Part shown: piece by piece, positions 14,170 to 24,477 of the stretch
Layout: each line of letters starts with the position of its first letter
Numbering within the stretch: position 1 is the stretch's first letter
Assembly: GCA_003612335.1 (NCBI GenBank)
Contig: RAYO01000040.1
Coordinates: forward strand, 1-36,477
Length of the DNA: 36,477 nucleotides
Source: a bacterium 1xD42-67
Lineage (GTDB): Bacteria; Bacillota; Clostridia; Oscillospirales; Oscillospiraceae
Reading direction: 5' to 3'
Notes under the pieces: model-generated
Databases searched by the model: none
What the model was told of the DNA's origin: nothing
What the model saw: the letters and a program-made list of their open reading frames with translations, nothing else
Position numbers and translations under genes: made by a program

Positions 14170-15873
14170 TCATTTTAAAGGACCGCTCTTCAATCGGAAC
14201 CTTCCTACCAGACTCTTCATAAGCTGTGACTGACTGGACAGCTCTTCGCTTGCCGCCGCGCTTTCCTCTGCGGTCGCCGAGTTTGTCTCTACAACATTGG
14301 AGATCTGGTCGATTCCCACAGTGAGCTGAGCGATGGAATCCGCCTGATCGCTGCTGGCCTCCGAGATCTGTTCGATGATGCCAGCCATTTCGTTCACGTC
14401 ATTGACCGCTTGAATCAAGGACTGCGCTGTATCGTCTGCGATCTGCGTTCCGTTTTCGATCGCCTGCAAAGAATTTTCGATCAGAGCAGCGATATTTTCG
14501 GAGGCCTCTGTGCTTTTATTTGCCAGATTGCGGACTTCATCGGCTACTACGGCAAACCCTTTCCCGGCAGTGCCTGCGCGGGCGGCTTCTACGGCGGCAT
14601 TCAGAGCGAGGATATTGGTTTGGAACGCAATATCTCCAATGATCTTCATGATCTTGCTGATCTCACTGGAGCAGCTGCTGATATCCCCCATTGCATGTGT
14701 CATCTGCTGCATTTTTTCTTTGCTCACGTTCATCTTTATGCTGACACAGTCTGCCGCTTTACTGGCCTGCCGCGCACTGTCTGCATTCTGATTCACCTTG
14801 TTTGAGATCTCATCGATAGTGGCAGCGAGCTCCTGCACAGAACTGGCCTGCTCAGTCGCCCCCTGGGCAAGCGCCTGGGCGCCATTCGATACTTGGTCCG
14901 CTCCGCCCGCGACCTGAGCAGAACTTTTGCTGATCTGCAGCATCGTGTCATTGAGCTTGTCTGCAATGCCTCGGAATGAGACGAGCAGAGGATAAAAGCC
15001 GCCTGTATACGCTTCCTCGCAGGTCGAATCCACCGTAAAATCTCCCTCAGCCATTTTAGCAAGGAAACGATCCTCATCCTCGATGATAAGCTGAAGCTTA
15101 TGGATCAATCTGCCTACTTGAGCGGCAAGAACACCAAGTTCATCCTTCGAGGTATAGGAGATCGTTACATCCAGATCCCCTTCCGCCATTTTGATGGCGG
15201 CATTCTCGATCTCAGAGATAGGGGTCTTGATCAGGCGTATGATCAGGAATGAGAAGAAGACGCCTACGAGGATGATGGCAATGACAACTGTTGCCATGGT
15301 GAAGGTGGCGCTCCTGTAAAGGGAAGCGCTCTCCGCCGCTGCATCATCGCTCCCCTTTGTATTATAGTCGATGATATCATCAAAAGCGCTGTTCAAAGAG
15401 TTGAAAAGCTCCTCACATTCTTCGTCCAGAATCGCACGGGCACTCTCAAGGCGGCCCTGTTTAGCAAAAGCCATCATTTCTTCTTCCGCCGCCTGATACT
15501 GTATCCAGAGATCGTTTGCGTTGTCATAGAAATCTCGTTCTTCCACATCGATCATATCCCCATATGCGGCCAAAAGGGTATCCATGGTCTCGTTTCCATC
15601 CTGGAGGTACTGAAGACTTATCTCTTTTTTGTTATTGGAGTCTGCAGTAAGGTACTCCAGCTCATTCAGCCGGATATTGGAAACGGTAGCGCTCAGCTCC
15701 CTTGCTACATCAACACTGGGAAGCCAGCTCGTTGCAATGTCGCTTGTCATGTCGTTCATCCGGCCCATAAGGAAAAATGACATCCCGCTGATAATGAGCA
15801 TCCCGAGCAGCGCAACCCCTATGAGGATATAAAGTTTCAATCTGATCTTTAAATTTTTTATGTAGTGGATCAT
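14170..15873 (-). CDS. Methyl-accepting chemotaxis protein
   Basis: A 567-residue transmembrane chemoreceptor. It has TM1 (about 13-35), an extracytoplasmic four-helix-type sensor domain (about 36-188, no aromatic ligand pocket recognisable), TM2 (about 190-212), a HAMP domain ([20 protein letters not shown] onward), and a long helical signalling domain. The signalling domain's tip carries [23 protein letters not shown], the CheA/CheW-contacting hairpin. Glutamine/glutamate-rich methylation helices flank it. ATG 15873 follows AGAGGAGAG. A 92-residue gene ends 45 bases upstream on the same strand. No flagellar or che genes are in the window, so the chemotaxis machinery must lie elsewhere. Confidence 0.95.
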   Translation of the reverse strand: MIHYIKNLKIRLKLYILIGVALLGMLIISGMSFFLMGRMNDMTSDIATSWLPSVDVARELSATVSNIRLNELEYLTADSNNKKEISLQYLQDGNETMDTLLAAYGDMIDVEERDFYDNANDLWIQYQAAEEEMMAFAKQGRLESARAILDEECEELFNSLNSAFDDIIDYNTKGSDDAAAESASLYRSATFTMATVVIAIILVGVFFSFLIIRLIKTPISEIENAAIKMAEGDLDVTISYTSKDELGVLAAQVGRLIHKLQLIIEDEDRFLAKMAEGDFTVDSTCEEAYTGGFYPLLVSFRGIADKLNDTMLQISKSSAQVAGGADQVSNGAQALAQGATEQASSVQELAATIDEISNKVNQNADSARQASKAADCVSIKMNVSKEKMQQMTHAMGDISSCSSEISKIMKIIGDIAFQTNILALNAAVEAARAGTAGKGFAVVADEVRNLANKSTEASENIAALIENSLQAIENGTQIADDTAQSLIQAVNDVNEMAGIIEQISEASSDQADSIAQLTVGIDQISNVVETNSATAEESAAASEELSSQSQLMKSLVGRFRLKSGPLK

Positions 15874-15918
15874 CTTCGCACTCTCCTCTTACACTTCATT
15901 ATCTGCTGTTGACAGCTA

Positions 15919-16197
15919 TCAAGATATATCGGAAGATCTTCTCTGTTTGATAAGTGGACCGATGAGGATATGATGGATATCTTCTTTCGAGTAGCTGCAA
16001 AACTGCATCTTTTTTGTCAATGAGAGCTGGAGGCCGCATCCCTTTTGGCACCACAGTCCAACATGTGAGGCATCCAGAACGTCCTGTATCTTCGCCTTCA
16101 GGAAGATCTGGTCCTGCACGGCGGTCTCCGGCAGACTGCGAACGCTCTCGTTGGTGTTCAGCACATCTTCCACTGCAGCGGCCCAAGGATATCGCAT
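15919..16197 (-). CDS. Unrecognised 92-residue protein upstream of the chemoreceptor
   Basis: It starts at ATG 16197 with AGAGGA upstream and reads MRYPWAAAVEDVLNTNESV, then a helical region (DQIFLKAKIQDVLDAS) and a cysteine-containing segment (GLWCQKGCGLQLSL). Codons in the first 45 positions are mostly G- or C-ending, as in neighbouring genes, supporting this frame over an overlapping one. It ends 45 bases before the chemoreceptor start and is probably co-transcribed. The C-terminal third is less biased. It could be a small signalling partner or a decayed remnant; I do not recognise the family. Confidence 0.5.
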   Translation of the reverse strand: MRYPWAAAVEDVLNTNESVRSLPETAVQDQIFLKAKIQDVLDASHVGLWCQKGCGLQLSLTKKMQFCSYSKEDIHHILIGPLIKQRRSSDIS

Positions 16198-16306
16198 CTT
16201 CTCATCCTCTTACGGTACATCCCGCTCCCGGCAGCCACTTATCCCCTGTTAAGGATACGGGCGAAACTGCAAGCTTGGATCGGTAGCATTTTCTCTCGGG
16301 ATATCG

Positions 16307-16325
16307 TATACTTGGGACATCCCAA
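16307..16325 (+). promoter_or_regulatory. -10 box and overlapping palindrome at the XRE gene
   Basis: TATACT (16307-16312) runs directly into TTGGGACATCCCAA (16312-16325), a 6+6 inverted repeat with a 2-base centre, about 20 bases before the regulator's ATG. A site of this symmetry over the transcription start fits an autoregulatory operator. No good -35 is visible at 17 bases. Confidence 0.45.
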
Positions 16326-16344
16326 AAGGAAAGAGGTGCTATTT

Positions 16345-16806
16345 ATGGAATTAGGGAACAGTTTGTTCCAAGCGCGGAAGAAGTGCGGTCTCTCCCAGGA
16401 GGAGGTAGCGGAAAAATTAGGGGTGAGCAGGCAGACCATCTCGAAGTGGGAGACCAATGAGACCCTCCCCGACATCCGGCAGTCCAAACGGCTGGCTGCC
16501 CTGTACCGCCTGTCCTTAGACGAGCTGATCGACTTCGACATGGACATCCAAGAGGTACAGCAGGCCATCGAGCGGTCCACTCCCGCTCTGGAGGAGAAGA
16601 TCGACTGGACAAAGGCCTGGGGCAAAAAATACCCCATCCTGCTGACCTACCATCAGGACGTGAACGTAGACGACTACGCCGTGAAGCTGGACACGATGAT
16701 CAGAGACCTGAGAGCCGTACATGGCTACAGCGAGCTGGATGCCTTCCTCGTCCTGAAGGATATCCTGGCCGCTGTCTGGAAGGGCAGGAAGGAATCAGAA
16801 AAATAG
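16345..16806 (+). CDS. XRE family helix-turn-helix transcriptional regulator
   Basis: A 153-residue regulator with an N-terminal Cro/C1-type helix-turn-helix (about residues 5-60: NSLFQARKKCGLSQEEVAEK, GVSRQTISKWETNETLPDI). The C-terminal region is of unknown type (about 75-153: DWTKAWGKKYPILLTYHQDV). The C-terminal part has no membrane helix. ATG 16345 follows AGAGGTG; an in-frame start at 16312 is inside the promoter palindrome and was rejected. The divergent neighbour is the 92-residue gene upstream of the chemoreceptor. Targets are unknown; the palindrome at its own promoter suggests autoregulation. Confidence 0.88.
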   Translation: MELGNSLFQARKKCGLSQEEVAEKLGVSRQTISKWETNETLPDIRQSKRLAALYRLSLDELIDFDMDIQEVQQAIERSTPALEEKIDWTKAWGKKYPILLTYHQDVNVDDYAVKLDTMIRDLRAVHGYSELDAFLVLKDILAAVWKGRKESEK

Positions 16807-16840
16807 GGCAAACGGGCCGGCGGCGGCCCTTTACAGAAGT

Positions 16841-16872
16841 AGCAGGCTGTCCCTTAAACGGGACGGCCTGCT
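16841..16872. terminator. Hairpin between the convergent XRE and gltX genes
   Basis: A 13-base-pair stem (AGCAGGCTGTCCC with GGGACGGCCTGCT, one G-T pair) with a TTAAAC loop, lying between the ends of two convergent genes. No T-run follows on either strand, so efficiency is uncertain. Confidence 0.6.
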
Positions 16873-16918
16873 CCTGTCTGTGCTCTTCCCTGAGTCTCTG
16901 GACAGACCCGGTCCGTCC

Positions 16919-18415
16919 TCAATCATGCCGGTCCAGCTTCTCCAGGCCCAGACGCAGACGGCGCAGAGTCTCCTCTCTCCCTAAGATACAGCAGATCTCC
17001 ACCGCGCCGCCTGGTGTGACAGCCTGGCCGGCGGCTGCGATCCGCACCGGCCACATGAGGGTGGCGTTCTTCACCCCTAGTGCCCCCGCCAGAGAGACCA
17101 GCCCGCTGTGAACGGTGTCCTGGGCCCAGTCAGGCAGTCCCTCCAGCATGGGGACAGCCGCCTCCAGCATCGCCTTGGACACCTTGGCATCAGTCTTGGA
17201 CTTCTTATTGGTGAAGAGGCCCACATCGTACTCAGGCAGGGAATCGAAGAACGCTACTTTCTCCGGGATGTCAGTAAGCTTTTCACATCGGGCCTGAAGG
17301 AGGGCCGCGATCTCAGATACTGACAGGTCTTTATCCTTCACAGTCTTTCTGATATAGGGCTCCGCCGCTTTGGCAAAGTCCTCGGGGGACATGGCCCGGA
17401 GATAGAGGGCGTTGAAGTGGATGAGCTTTTCGATGTCAAAGATGGCCGGAGACTTGGACATGCCTGCCAGGTCGAAGGCCCGAGCCAGCTCCTCCAGGGA
17501 AAAGACCTCCTGCTCCGCGATATCCCCTCTGGGGGACCAGCCCAACAGAGCCACATAGTTCAGGATGGCGTCGGTAAGGAAGCCCTGCTCCTTCAGGTCC
17601 TCATAGGAGGGGTCCCCGTGTCGCTTGGACATCTTATTTTGGGCGTCCCGCATGACGGGAGAACAGTGGACATAGGTGGGGATGTCCCAGCCGAACCCCT
17701 GGTAGAGCAAATCATATTTAGGAGCGGAAGACAGATACTCGCTGCCCCGGACCACGTGGGTGATGCCCATCAGATGGTCGTCGATCACGTTGGCAAAGTT
17801 GTAGGTAGGCATCCCGTCCCGCTTGATGAGGACCTGGTCGTCCAGGGTCTTGTTCTCCACAGTGATATCCCCGAAGATGGCGTCCCGGAAAGTGGTGCTC
17901 CCCTCCTCCGGGATGCGCTGGCGGATGACGTAGGGCTCTCCGGCGTCCACCCGGGCCTGGGCCTCCTCCAGGCTGAGGGCCCGGCAGGGGTCGTCCGCCC
18001 GGTCGAAGTCGCCGGAATCCTCACCGCTCTCTGTCTTCTCACAGAAGCAGTAGTAGGCGTGGCCCTTCTCGATGAGCAGACGGGCATACTTCCCATAGGT
18101 GTCCCGCCGCTCCGACTGGATATAGGGGGCCACCGGGCCGCCCACATCGGGCCCCTCGTCGTGGTCCAGCTTACATTCGGCCAGGGTGCGGTAGATCACT
18201 TCGGTGGCCCCCTCGATGAGACGGCCCTGATCGGTGTCCTCGATCCGCAGGATGAAGGTGCCCCCCGCGTTCCGGGCGATCAGCCAGGTGTACAGCGCCG
18301 TGCGCAGGTTCCCCACGTGCATATAGCCCGTGGGCGAAGGCGCGAACCGGGTGCGCACCCTGCCCTTGGGGATCTTGGCCTCCATCTCCTCAAAATACTT
18401 CATGTCCAGTGCCAT
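16919..18415 (-). CDS. gltX: Glutamyl-tRNA synthetase
   Basis: A 498-residue class I aminoacyl-tRNA synthetase that charges tRNA-Glu (and, in organisms using the amidotransferase route, also tRNA-Gln). Visible are the ATP-binding FAPSPTGYMHVGN (HIGH motif variant HVGN at 33-36), the glutamate pocket ILRIEDTDQGR, a zinc-type cluster with CFC (123-125) and C144, and the catalytic loop KMSKR (261-265). An anticodon-binding helical C-terminus follows. ATG 18415 is chosen because GGAGGAG precedes it and the promoter at 18449-18477 lies behind it. The longer frame to 18730 runs through that promoter. It is divergent from the unknown gene at 18548. Confidence 0.96.
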   Translation of the reverse strand: MALDMKYFEEMEAKIPKGRVRTRFAPSPTGYMHVGNLRTALYTWLIARNAGGTFILRIEDTDQGRLIEGATEVIYRTLAECKLDHDEGPDVGGPVAPYIQSERRDTYGKYARLLIEKGHAYYCFCEKTESGEDSGDFDRADDPCRALSLEEAQARVDAGEPYVIRQRIPEEGSTTFRDAIFGDITVENKTLDDQVLIKRDGMPTYNFANVIDDHLMGITHVVRGSEYLSSAPKYDLLYQGFGWDIPTYVHCSPVMRDAQNKMSKRHGDPSYEDLKEQGFLTDAILNYVALLGWSPRGDIAEQEVFSLEELARAFDLAGMSKSPAIFDIEKLIHFNALYLRAMSPEDFAKAAEPYIRKTVKDKDLSVSEIAALLQARCEKLTDIPEKVAFFDSLPEYDVGLFTNKKSKTDAKVSKAMLEAAVPMLEGLPDWAQDTVHSGLVSLAGALGVKNATLMWPVRIAAAGQAVTPGGAVEICCILGREETLRRLRLGLEKLDRHD

Positions 18416-18448
18416 GTTATCCTCTCCTCCAGTATACGAGTCTTCCTT

Positions 18449-18477
18449 ATTATAGTGGATCTCACACTGTTTGGCAA
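18449..18477 (-). promoter_or_regulatory. Sigma-A promoter of gltX
   Basis: Minus strand TTGCCA (18472-18477), 17-base spacer, consensus TATAAT (18449-18454); leader of about 30 bases. It is back-to-back with the rightward promoter at 18485, with only 7 bases between the two -35 boxes. Confidence 0.85.
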
Positions 18478-18484
18478 GTGCAGG

Positions 18485-18513
18485 TTGAGAAATTTCCCTC
18501 CATATGTTATGAT
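18485..18513 (+). promoter_or_regulatory. Sigma-A promoter of the rightward unknown gene
   Basis: TTGAGA (18485-18490), 17-base spacer, TATGAT (18508-18513). Transcription would start near 18520, consistent with the AGAAGGTG ribosome binding site at 18534-18541. Confidence 0.75.
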
Positions 18514-18547
18514 CGTCCATAACTATACTTTTTAGAAGGTGATCTGT

Positions 18548-19222
18548 TTGCTTTTGATCCAGGAGATCGACCTCACTTGGCATAAAAACGAGCGGGGCGG
18601 TCGATATGCCCAAGCGCGCCGGCGATTTCCGCGAGCCTATCCTCTGGATGGACCGCCAGCACAGGCGGGCGCGGCTGTACACCACCTCAGCTTCTATCAA
18701 AACGGTGAGACTTTTTTGGATGCCTTCCAAGACATGCGCCGATCTCTGGAGCAGTTTTTGCCTCGGATCGGGTACACCCAGGAGCAGACCCAGCGGGAGA
18801 TACAGCAGCGATCGTCCTTTCTCAAAAGGAACCGTCTTCGGCTCTTTCCCTGTATCGAAGATCTGGATCTGACCGATCTGTCGATCCGGCCTGTTTCAGA
18901 GGGCTATTCTATCTCGTTCTTCTACGACGAGCACCGCAGCGGGATGCCTTATCGACGGGGGCACAATCAGGACTTTCTAGATCCAAGCTCTCCGCTGTAT
19001 CACAAAGACTGTTTGAATGAGACCGCTTTCATCCTTCAGCCCGGCCAATATGGAAGGATCGTCTGGAATGAGCGCAGGACCGACTATGACGATAGAACAT
19101 GGTACTATCAGCTGCATATCTGCAATCTATTCCACACATCTTTAGAGCAGACTGTGAAAGAGGATATCTTCCTTGCCGTCCAGCCGGATCTTGAGTATAA
19201 ACAGATCGCCGATCTGTATTGA
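18548..19222 (+). CDS. Unrecognised 224-residue protein
   Basis: Start: TTG 18548 has AGAAGGTG six bases upstream (GTG 18539 lies inside that site). The frame is open to 19222. Residues from about 45 on look like a normal soluble protein (HHLSFYQNGETFLDAFQDM, RNRLRLFPCIEDLDL, YSISFFYDEHRSGMPYRRGH, WYYQLHICNLF). The stretch from about residue 15 to 45 is rich in A, R, P and G. Over 18606-18686 another frame has far more G/C-ending codons, so a frameshift or a different start near 18606 is possible. No domain, membrane helix or signal peptide is recognised. Confidence 0.6.
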   Translation: MLLIQEIDLTWHKNERGGRYAQARRRFPRAYPLDGPPAQAGAAVHHLSFYQNGETFLDAFQDMRRSLEQFLPRIGYTQEQTQREIQQRSSFLKRNRLRLFPCIEDLDLTDLSIRPVSEGYSISFFYDEHRSGMPYRRGHNQDFLDPSSPLYHKDCLNETAFILQPGQYGRIVWNERRTDYDDRTWYYQLHICNLFHTSLEQTVKEDIFLAVQPDLEYKQIADLY

Positions 19223-19322
19223 CGTCCTAATATCCCACAGTCTCAGCGGTGACACAAGAGAAAATTAATCTTCTGTTCATTGCTTTTCTCCGGAAAAGAG
19301 TATATGCTATATAGAAAGTGCT

Positions 19323-19396
19323 GTAGGGGCGGATATCTCCGTCTGCTGACGCAGAGCTCATGTCTGTTGCGGCGGGCGGGCATTGCCCGCCCCCAC
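19323..19396. repeat. REP/MITE-like palindromic intergenic repeat
   Basis: The ends are inverted copies, GTAGGGGCGG (19323-19332) and CCGCCCCCAC (19387-19396), with one mismatch. Inside, the right half forms a perfect hairpin GGGCGGGC-ATT-GCCCGCCC (19374-19392). From memory, GTAGGGGCGG-type palindromes are dispersed in many gut Clostridia. It lies between two rightward genes, immediately before the ribosome binding site of the second. Confidence 0.6.
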
Positions 19397-19418
19397 GGTC
19401 AGAGAGGAGAATTTTATC

Positions 19419-21161
19419 TTGAAAGAAAAAAAGAAACGAAAGCCCATGGGCCGCATCGGGAGCCTGCTGGTCAGTCTGCTGATCACGGCTGTGGTGGGCT
19501 TCCTCTACTTCTACGTGTCCCTCCCTGCCATCAACCCCCAATCCGGGGACTTCTACAGCTTCCTGGCCCTGCTGTGCATCGTATACACCGTCTGTGTCTT
19601 CATCCTGTCCGCAAAGCCCTTGGACAATGGGGAATACTCTGTGGTACGCACCCCCAAGGAGAAGCTGAAGGACTGGTTCCTCTTCGTGAAAAAGAGCTGC
19701 CTGCCTGTCCTGCTCCTCTTTACGGCGATCCTCCTGGTGGCCCTGGTGGGGCAGATCGTGTCCATGCCCATCTTCCGGGCCTCCGCCTACCGGGACCTCC
19801 TCACTGTCCAGGACGGTGACTTCGCCACCCAGATCGCTGAGATCTCCTTCAACGAGATCCCCACCCTCGACCGGGACTCCGCCGAATACCTGGGCGACCG
19901 GCAGATGGGCACCCTCAGCGACATGGTCAGCCAGTTCGAATACTCCAACGACTCCACCCAGATCAACTACCAGGGCCGGCCTGTCCGGGTGGCCCCCATC
20001 GCCTACGCCGACCTGATCAAGTGGTTCACCAACCGGAGCAGCGGCCTGCCCGCCTACGTGGTGGTGGACATGGTCACCCAAGAGGCCACTGTCGTCCGTC
20101 TGCCTGAGGGGATGAGATACTCCTTCTCGGAGCCGCTGAACCGGAACATCATGCGCCACCTGCGTTTCCAGTACCCCACGATGATGTTCGCCACCCCCGA
20201 GTTCGAGATCGACGAGCAGGGCCACCCCTGGTGGATCGCCCCCCGGGTCGTGAAGCGGATCGGCCTCTTCGGCGGCACCGATATCCAGGGGGCGGTGCTG
20301 GTGGACGCCGTCACCGGTGAGAGCCAGTACCATGAGGAGGTCCCCAACTGGGTGGACACCCTCTATGTCCCGGACCTGATCATGCAGCAGTATGACTACC
20401 ACGGCACCTTGGTCCACGGCTTCATCAACTCTGTCCTGGGCCAGCGGGACGTGACCAAGACCACCGACGGCTACAACTATATCGCCATGAACGACGACGT
20501 GTACGCCTACACCGGGGTCACCTCCGCCAATGCGGACCAGTCCAATCTGGGCTTCCTGCTGTGCAACATGCGCACCAAAGAGACCCACTTCTACTCCGCC
20601 CCCGGCGCCACCGAGGCCGCCGCCCAGCGCTCCGCCGAGGGCGTGGTCCAGGACCTGGGCTACCGGGCCACCTTCCCCCTGCTGCTGAACATCTCCGGCG
20701 AGCCCACCTACTTCATCCCCCTGAAGGACGCCACCAGCCTGGTGAAGATGTATGCCATGGTCAATGTGGCCCAGTATCAGATCGTGGCCACCGGGAGCAC
20801 TGTCTCCGCCTGTGAGCAGAGCTATATCCAGATGCTGGCTGACAAGGGGATCACGCAGGCAGAACAGCTGCCTCAGACCGAAGCGAAGGGCCAGGTAGCG
20901 GAGATCAGGACCGCCGTGATCGAGGGCGATTCCTACTACTTCATCCGTCTGGAGGGCGAAGAGGTCTTCTACTCCATCTCCGCCGCCCGGAGTTGGGAAG
21001 TAGTCACCCTGAACGAGGGAGACACCGTTACCATTGAGCACGCCGTCCTTTCTGAGGGACAGCTTACCACTTTCTTGGAAGGCTACAGCCTGACTATCAC
21101 CCGCCGGGCTCCTAGTCAAGCTTACAGCACTTCCCCAGCAGAAAGAGACGACCTTTCCTGA
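19419..21161 (+). CDS. Unrecognised membrane protein with a large C-terminal domain
   Basis: A 580-residue protein starting at TTG 19419, chosen because GAGAGGAG lies about 9 bases upstream. A lysine-rich N-terminus (KEKKKRKP) precedes three hydrophobic segments, about residues 10-34, 45-65 and 92-115. The remaining 460 or so residues are soluble, beta-rich and lack cysteine clusters; recognisable phrases include AYVVVDMVTQEATVVRLPEG, GGTDIQGAVLVDAVTGESQYH and GYNYIAMNDDVYAYTGV. The topology suggests a large domain on the outside. Conserved-looking proteins of this type occur in related gut Firmicutes without assigned function. It ends at a clear terminator. Confidence 0.75.
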   Translation: MKEKKKRKPMGRIGSLLVSLLITAVVGFLYFYVSLPAINPQSGDFYSFLALLCIVYTVCVFILSAKPLDNGEYSVVRTPKEKLKDWFLFVKKSCLPVLLLFTAILLVALVGQIVSMPIFRASAYRDLLTVQDGDFATQIAEISFNEIPTLDRDSAEYLGDRQMGTLSDMVSQFEYSNDSTQINYQGRPVRVAPIAYADLIKWFTNRSSGLPAYVVVDMVTQEATVVRLPEGMRYSFSEPLNRNIMRHLRFQYPTMMFATPEFEIDEQGHPWWIAPRVVKRIGLFGGTDIQGAVLVDAVTGESQYHEEVPNWVDTLYVPDLIMQQYDYHGTLVHGFINSVLGQRDVTKTTDGYNYIAMNDDVYAYTGVTSANADQSNLGFLLCNMRTKETHFYSAPGATEAAAQRSAEGVVQDLGYRATFPLLLNISGEPTYFIPLKDATSLVKMYAMVNVAQYQIVATGSTVSACEQSYIQMLADKGITQAEQLPQTEAKGQVAEIRTAVIEGDSYYFIRLEGEEVFYSISAARSWEVVTLNEGDTVTIEHAVLSEGQLTTFLEGYSLTITRRAPSQAYSTSPAERDDLS

Positions 21162-21164
21162 TGC

Positions 21165-21201
21165 GAACAGGACCGTCCGTATCTCACGGGCGGTCCTGTT
21201 C
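21165..21201 (+). terminator. Terminator after the 580-residue membrane protein gene
   Basis: GAACAGGACCG (21165-21175) pairs with CGGTCCTGTTC (21191-21201), followed by TTCTCT, four bases after the stop codon. Confidence 0.75.
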
Positions 21202-21238
21202 TTCTCTCCAAACTCTGCCGGGATATGGAGATCAGCGA

Positions 21239-21267
21239 TTGACAGCGCCCCGATCTTCGTGTATGAT
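21239..21267 (+). promoter_or_regulatory. Sigma-A promoter of rnpB
   Basis: Perfect TTGACA (21239-21244), 17-base spacer, TATGAT (21262-21267). The predicted start falls at the first base of the RNase P RNA closing helix. Confidence 0.9.
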
Positions 21268-21272
21268 AGACC

Positions 21273-21688
21273 GTGCAGTGAGCTGGACAGCCGCGCGGGC
21301 GGGGCGAAAGGCCCGCCTGTGAGGAAAGTCCGGGCTCCGCAGGGCAAGGATAACGGGTAACACCCGCCGGGGGCGACCCTAGGACAAGTGCAACAGAGAT
21401 ATACCGCCGCGCCCCCCACATGGAGGAGAAGCGCAAAACGGGTTGGCTCCCGATGCAACTGTGGAGCTTCGTTTTGGCGGCGCGGTAAGGGTGGAAAGGC
21501 GAGGTAAGAGCTCACCCGATGGCGTGTGAAAGCGCCCATCGCTGTAAACTCTATCCGGAGCAACGCCGTGGAGGGACATACAGGCCGGCCCGGCCGTCCC
21601 GGGGAGGCGGCTAGAGCGCGTCAGCAATGGCGCGTCGAGATAGATGGCTGTCTTAAAAGACAGGACCCGGCTTACAGGCTCACTGCAC
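21273..21688 (+). ncRNA. rnpB: RNase P RNA, class A
   Basis: The catalytic RNA of ribonuclease P, about 416 bases. The closing helix P1 is GTGCAGTGAGC (21273-21283) with GCTCACTGCAC (21678-21688). Conserved core blocks are present: GAGGAAAGTCCGGGCTCC early, ACAAGTGCAACAGAGA, the GGTAAGGGTGGAAAGGCGAG region, and the 3' block CCGGCTTACAGG. It has its own promoter and terminator, as is usual for this gene. Confidence 0.96.
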
Positions 21689-21693
21689 TAAAA

Positions 21694-21726
21694 AACAGCG
21701 AGGGATCTCTCCCCCGCTGTTTTTTT
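21694..21726 (+). terminator. rnpB terminator
   Basis: ACAGCG pairs with CGCTGT, extended by GGGA/TCCC-type pairing, and seven T follow (21720-21726), directly after the RNase P RNA. Confidence 0.9.
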
Positions 21727-21790
21727 GCTCTACCAAGCTCCCTGCCGCCCGCATCGACAGTCTCCCCTGCCCTCCGGGCGGGAAGAGCCA

Positions 21791-22489
21791 TCACGCCTCC
21801 ACACTGATCTCTGGAGCGGGAGCGGACTCCACTGCTGACGCGGCGTACTGCTGGACGGCGTCCTCCACCGAGGGCTGGAATCTATCCGACAACTCCTGCA
21901 TCTGGTCCCGAAGGGCCAGCTTGGCTGCGGACAGCTGGCTCTGGACCTTGTCGTCCACCTCCGCCTCCCGGAGATAGCCCGACTCCCGGATCATCCGCTG
22001 GGCCCTGCGGCGGCGCAGCTCACTGCGCTGGCGTTTGGCCTCTCGGGTCCGCTCCTCCTTCTCCAGCCTGGCCCGGCGCACTTCGGCCAGCTTCTCCTGA
22101 GAGAGCTCCCGCTTCTTCCTTCCCGCCCGGTTCACCGCCTTCTGCAGCTGATCGATCGCCGCCTGGATCCGGTCAGCATTCTCCGGGTCGCTGCGCTTCG
22201 CCGCCCGCAGCTGGGCCATCTGCCGCCGGGCATAGCCAGAGGCGGCATCCACCTCCCCCACGCTCCGGGCCCGAGCCAGCTTGGCATAGGCCATCACAGG
22301 GGCATCGCCATACCGGCGGCTGTTCTTGGGGATCTGGAACATCTTTTCCCGCTGTTCCGCCTGTTCCCGGGCATCCTTCATCATCTCGGACAGACTGGGC
22401 TGGCTGGCCCGCTGCTCCCGGAGCGTCTGAGCCAGACGTTCCCCGTCCTGAGCCTGATAGTTCCCCATACCGATCCCTGAAACGCCCAT
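21791..22489 (-). CDS. Charged coiled-coil hypothetical protein
   Basis: A 232-residue, very hydrophilic protein starting at ATG 22489 (GGGGAGGGAG upstream). After a short glycine-rich start (GVSGIGMGNYQ) nearly the whole chain is predicted helix rich in A, R, E, Q and K. It includes a long basic coiled coil (about 115-175: RKKRELSQEKLAEVRRARLE, KRQRSELRRRRAQRM) and a final alanine/serine/proline tail. There is no membrane segment, no catalytic motif and no cysteine. It could be a structural or scaffold protein. It ends 64 bases from the rnpB terminator, converging on it. I do not recognise the family. Confidence 0.7.
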   Translation of the reverse strand: MGVSGIGMGNYQAQDGERLAQTLREQRASQPSLSEMMKDAREQAEQREKMFQIPKNSRRYGDAPVMAYAKLARARSVGEVDAASGYARRQMAQLRAAKRSDPENADRIQAAIDQLQKAVNRAGRKKRELSQEKLAEVRRARLEKEERTREAKRQRSELRRRRAQRMIRESGYLREAEVDDKVQSQLSAAKLALRDQMQELSDRFQPSVEDAVQQYAASAVESAPAPEISVEA

Positions 22490-22620
22490 GATGCTCCCTC
22501 CCCATAGGAGATATCCTCACCCTATCTATCGGCCGGGGCGCGGGAGCTCATAAGGGCATAGGAAAAATATACCGTCCAGCGGCTCTGCCGCAGCCGGGCA
22601 ACTGTCTTGATGATCGAATC

Positions 22621-22652
22621 AAAAAATGAGGGCTGTTCCAGCCCTCATTTTT
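22621..22652. terminator. Bidirectional terminator at the end of guaB
   Basis: AAAAAATGAGGGCTG pairs with CAGCCCTCATTTTTT around TTC, giving a T-run on both strands. It ends guaB transcription 25 bases past its stop. Confidence 0.9.
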
Positions 22653-22676
22653 TCTCCCTCAGTCGGGCCCTCCCCA

Positions 22677-24451
<1,775 letters not shown>

Positions 24452-24477
24452 CGTATGTTCCTCCTTGTGGAAACCAG

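Noticed and set aside
15899..16186. Alternative frame overlapping the 92-residue gene upstream of the chemoreceptor
   Set aside because: It lacks a ribosome binding site and shows an arginine/glycine-rich shadow pattern in the region where the other frame has strong codon bias.
18416..18730. N-terminal extension of glutamyl-tRNA synthetase
   Set aside because: The extension runs through the gltX promoter and the divergent gene; the family start and GGAGGAG are at 18415.
19227..21563. A 778-codon open frame on the minus strand
   Set aside because: It runs through the RNase P RNA gene, its promoter and terminators, and is antisense to the 580-residue membrane protein; no family sequence is seen in it.
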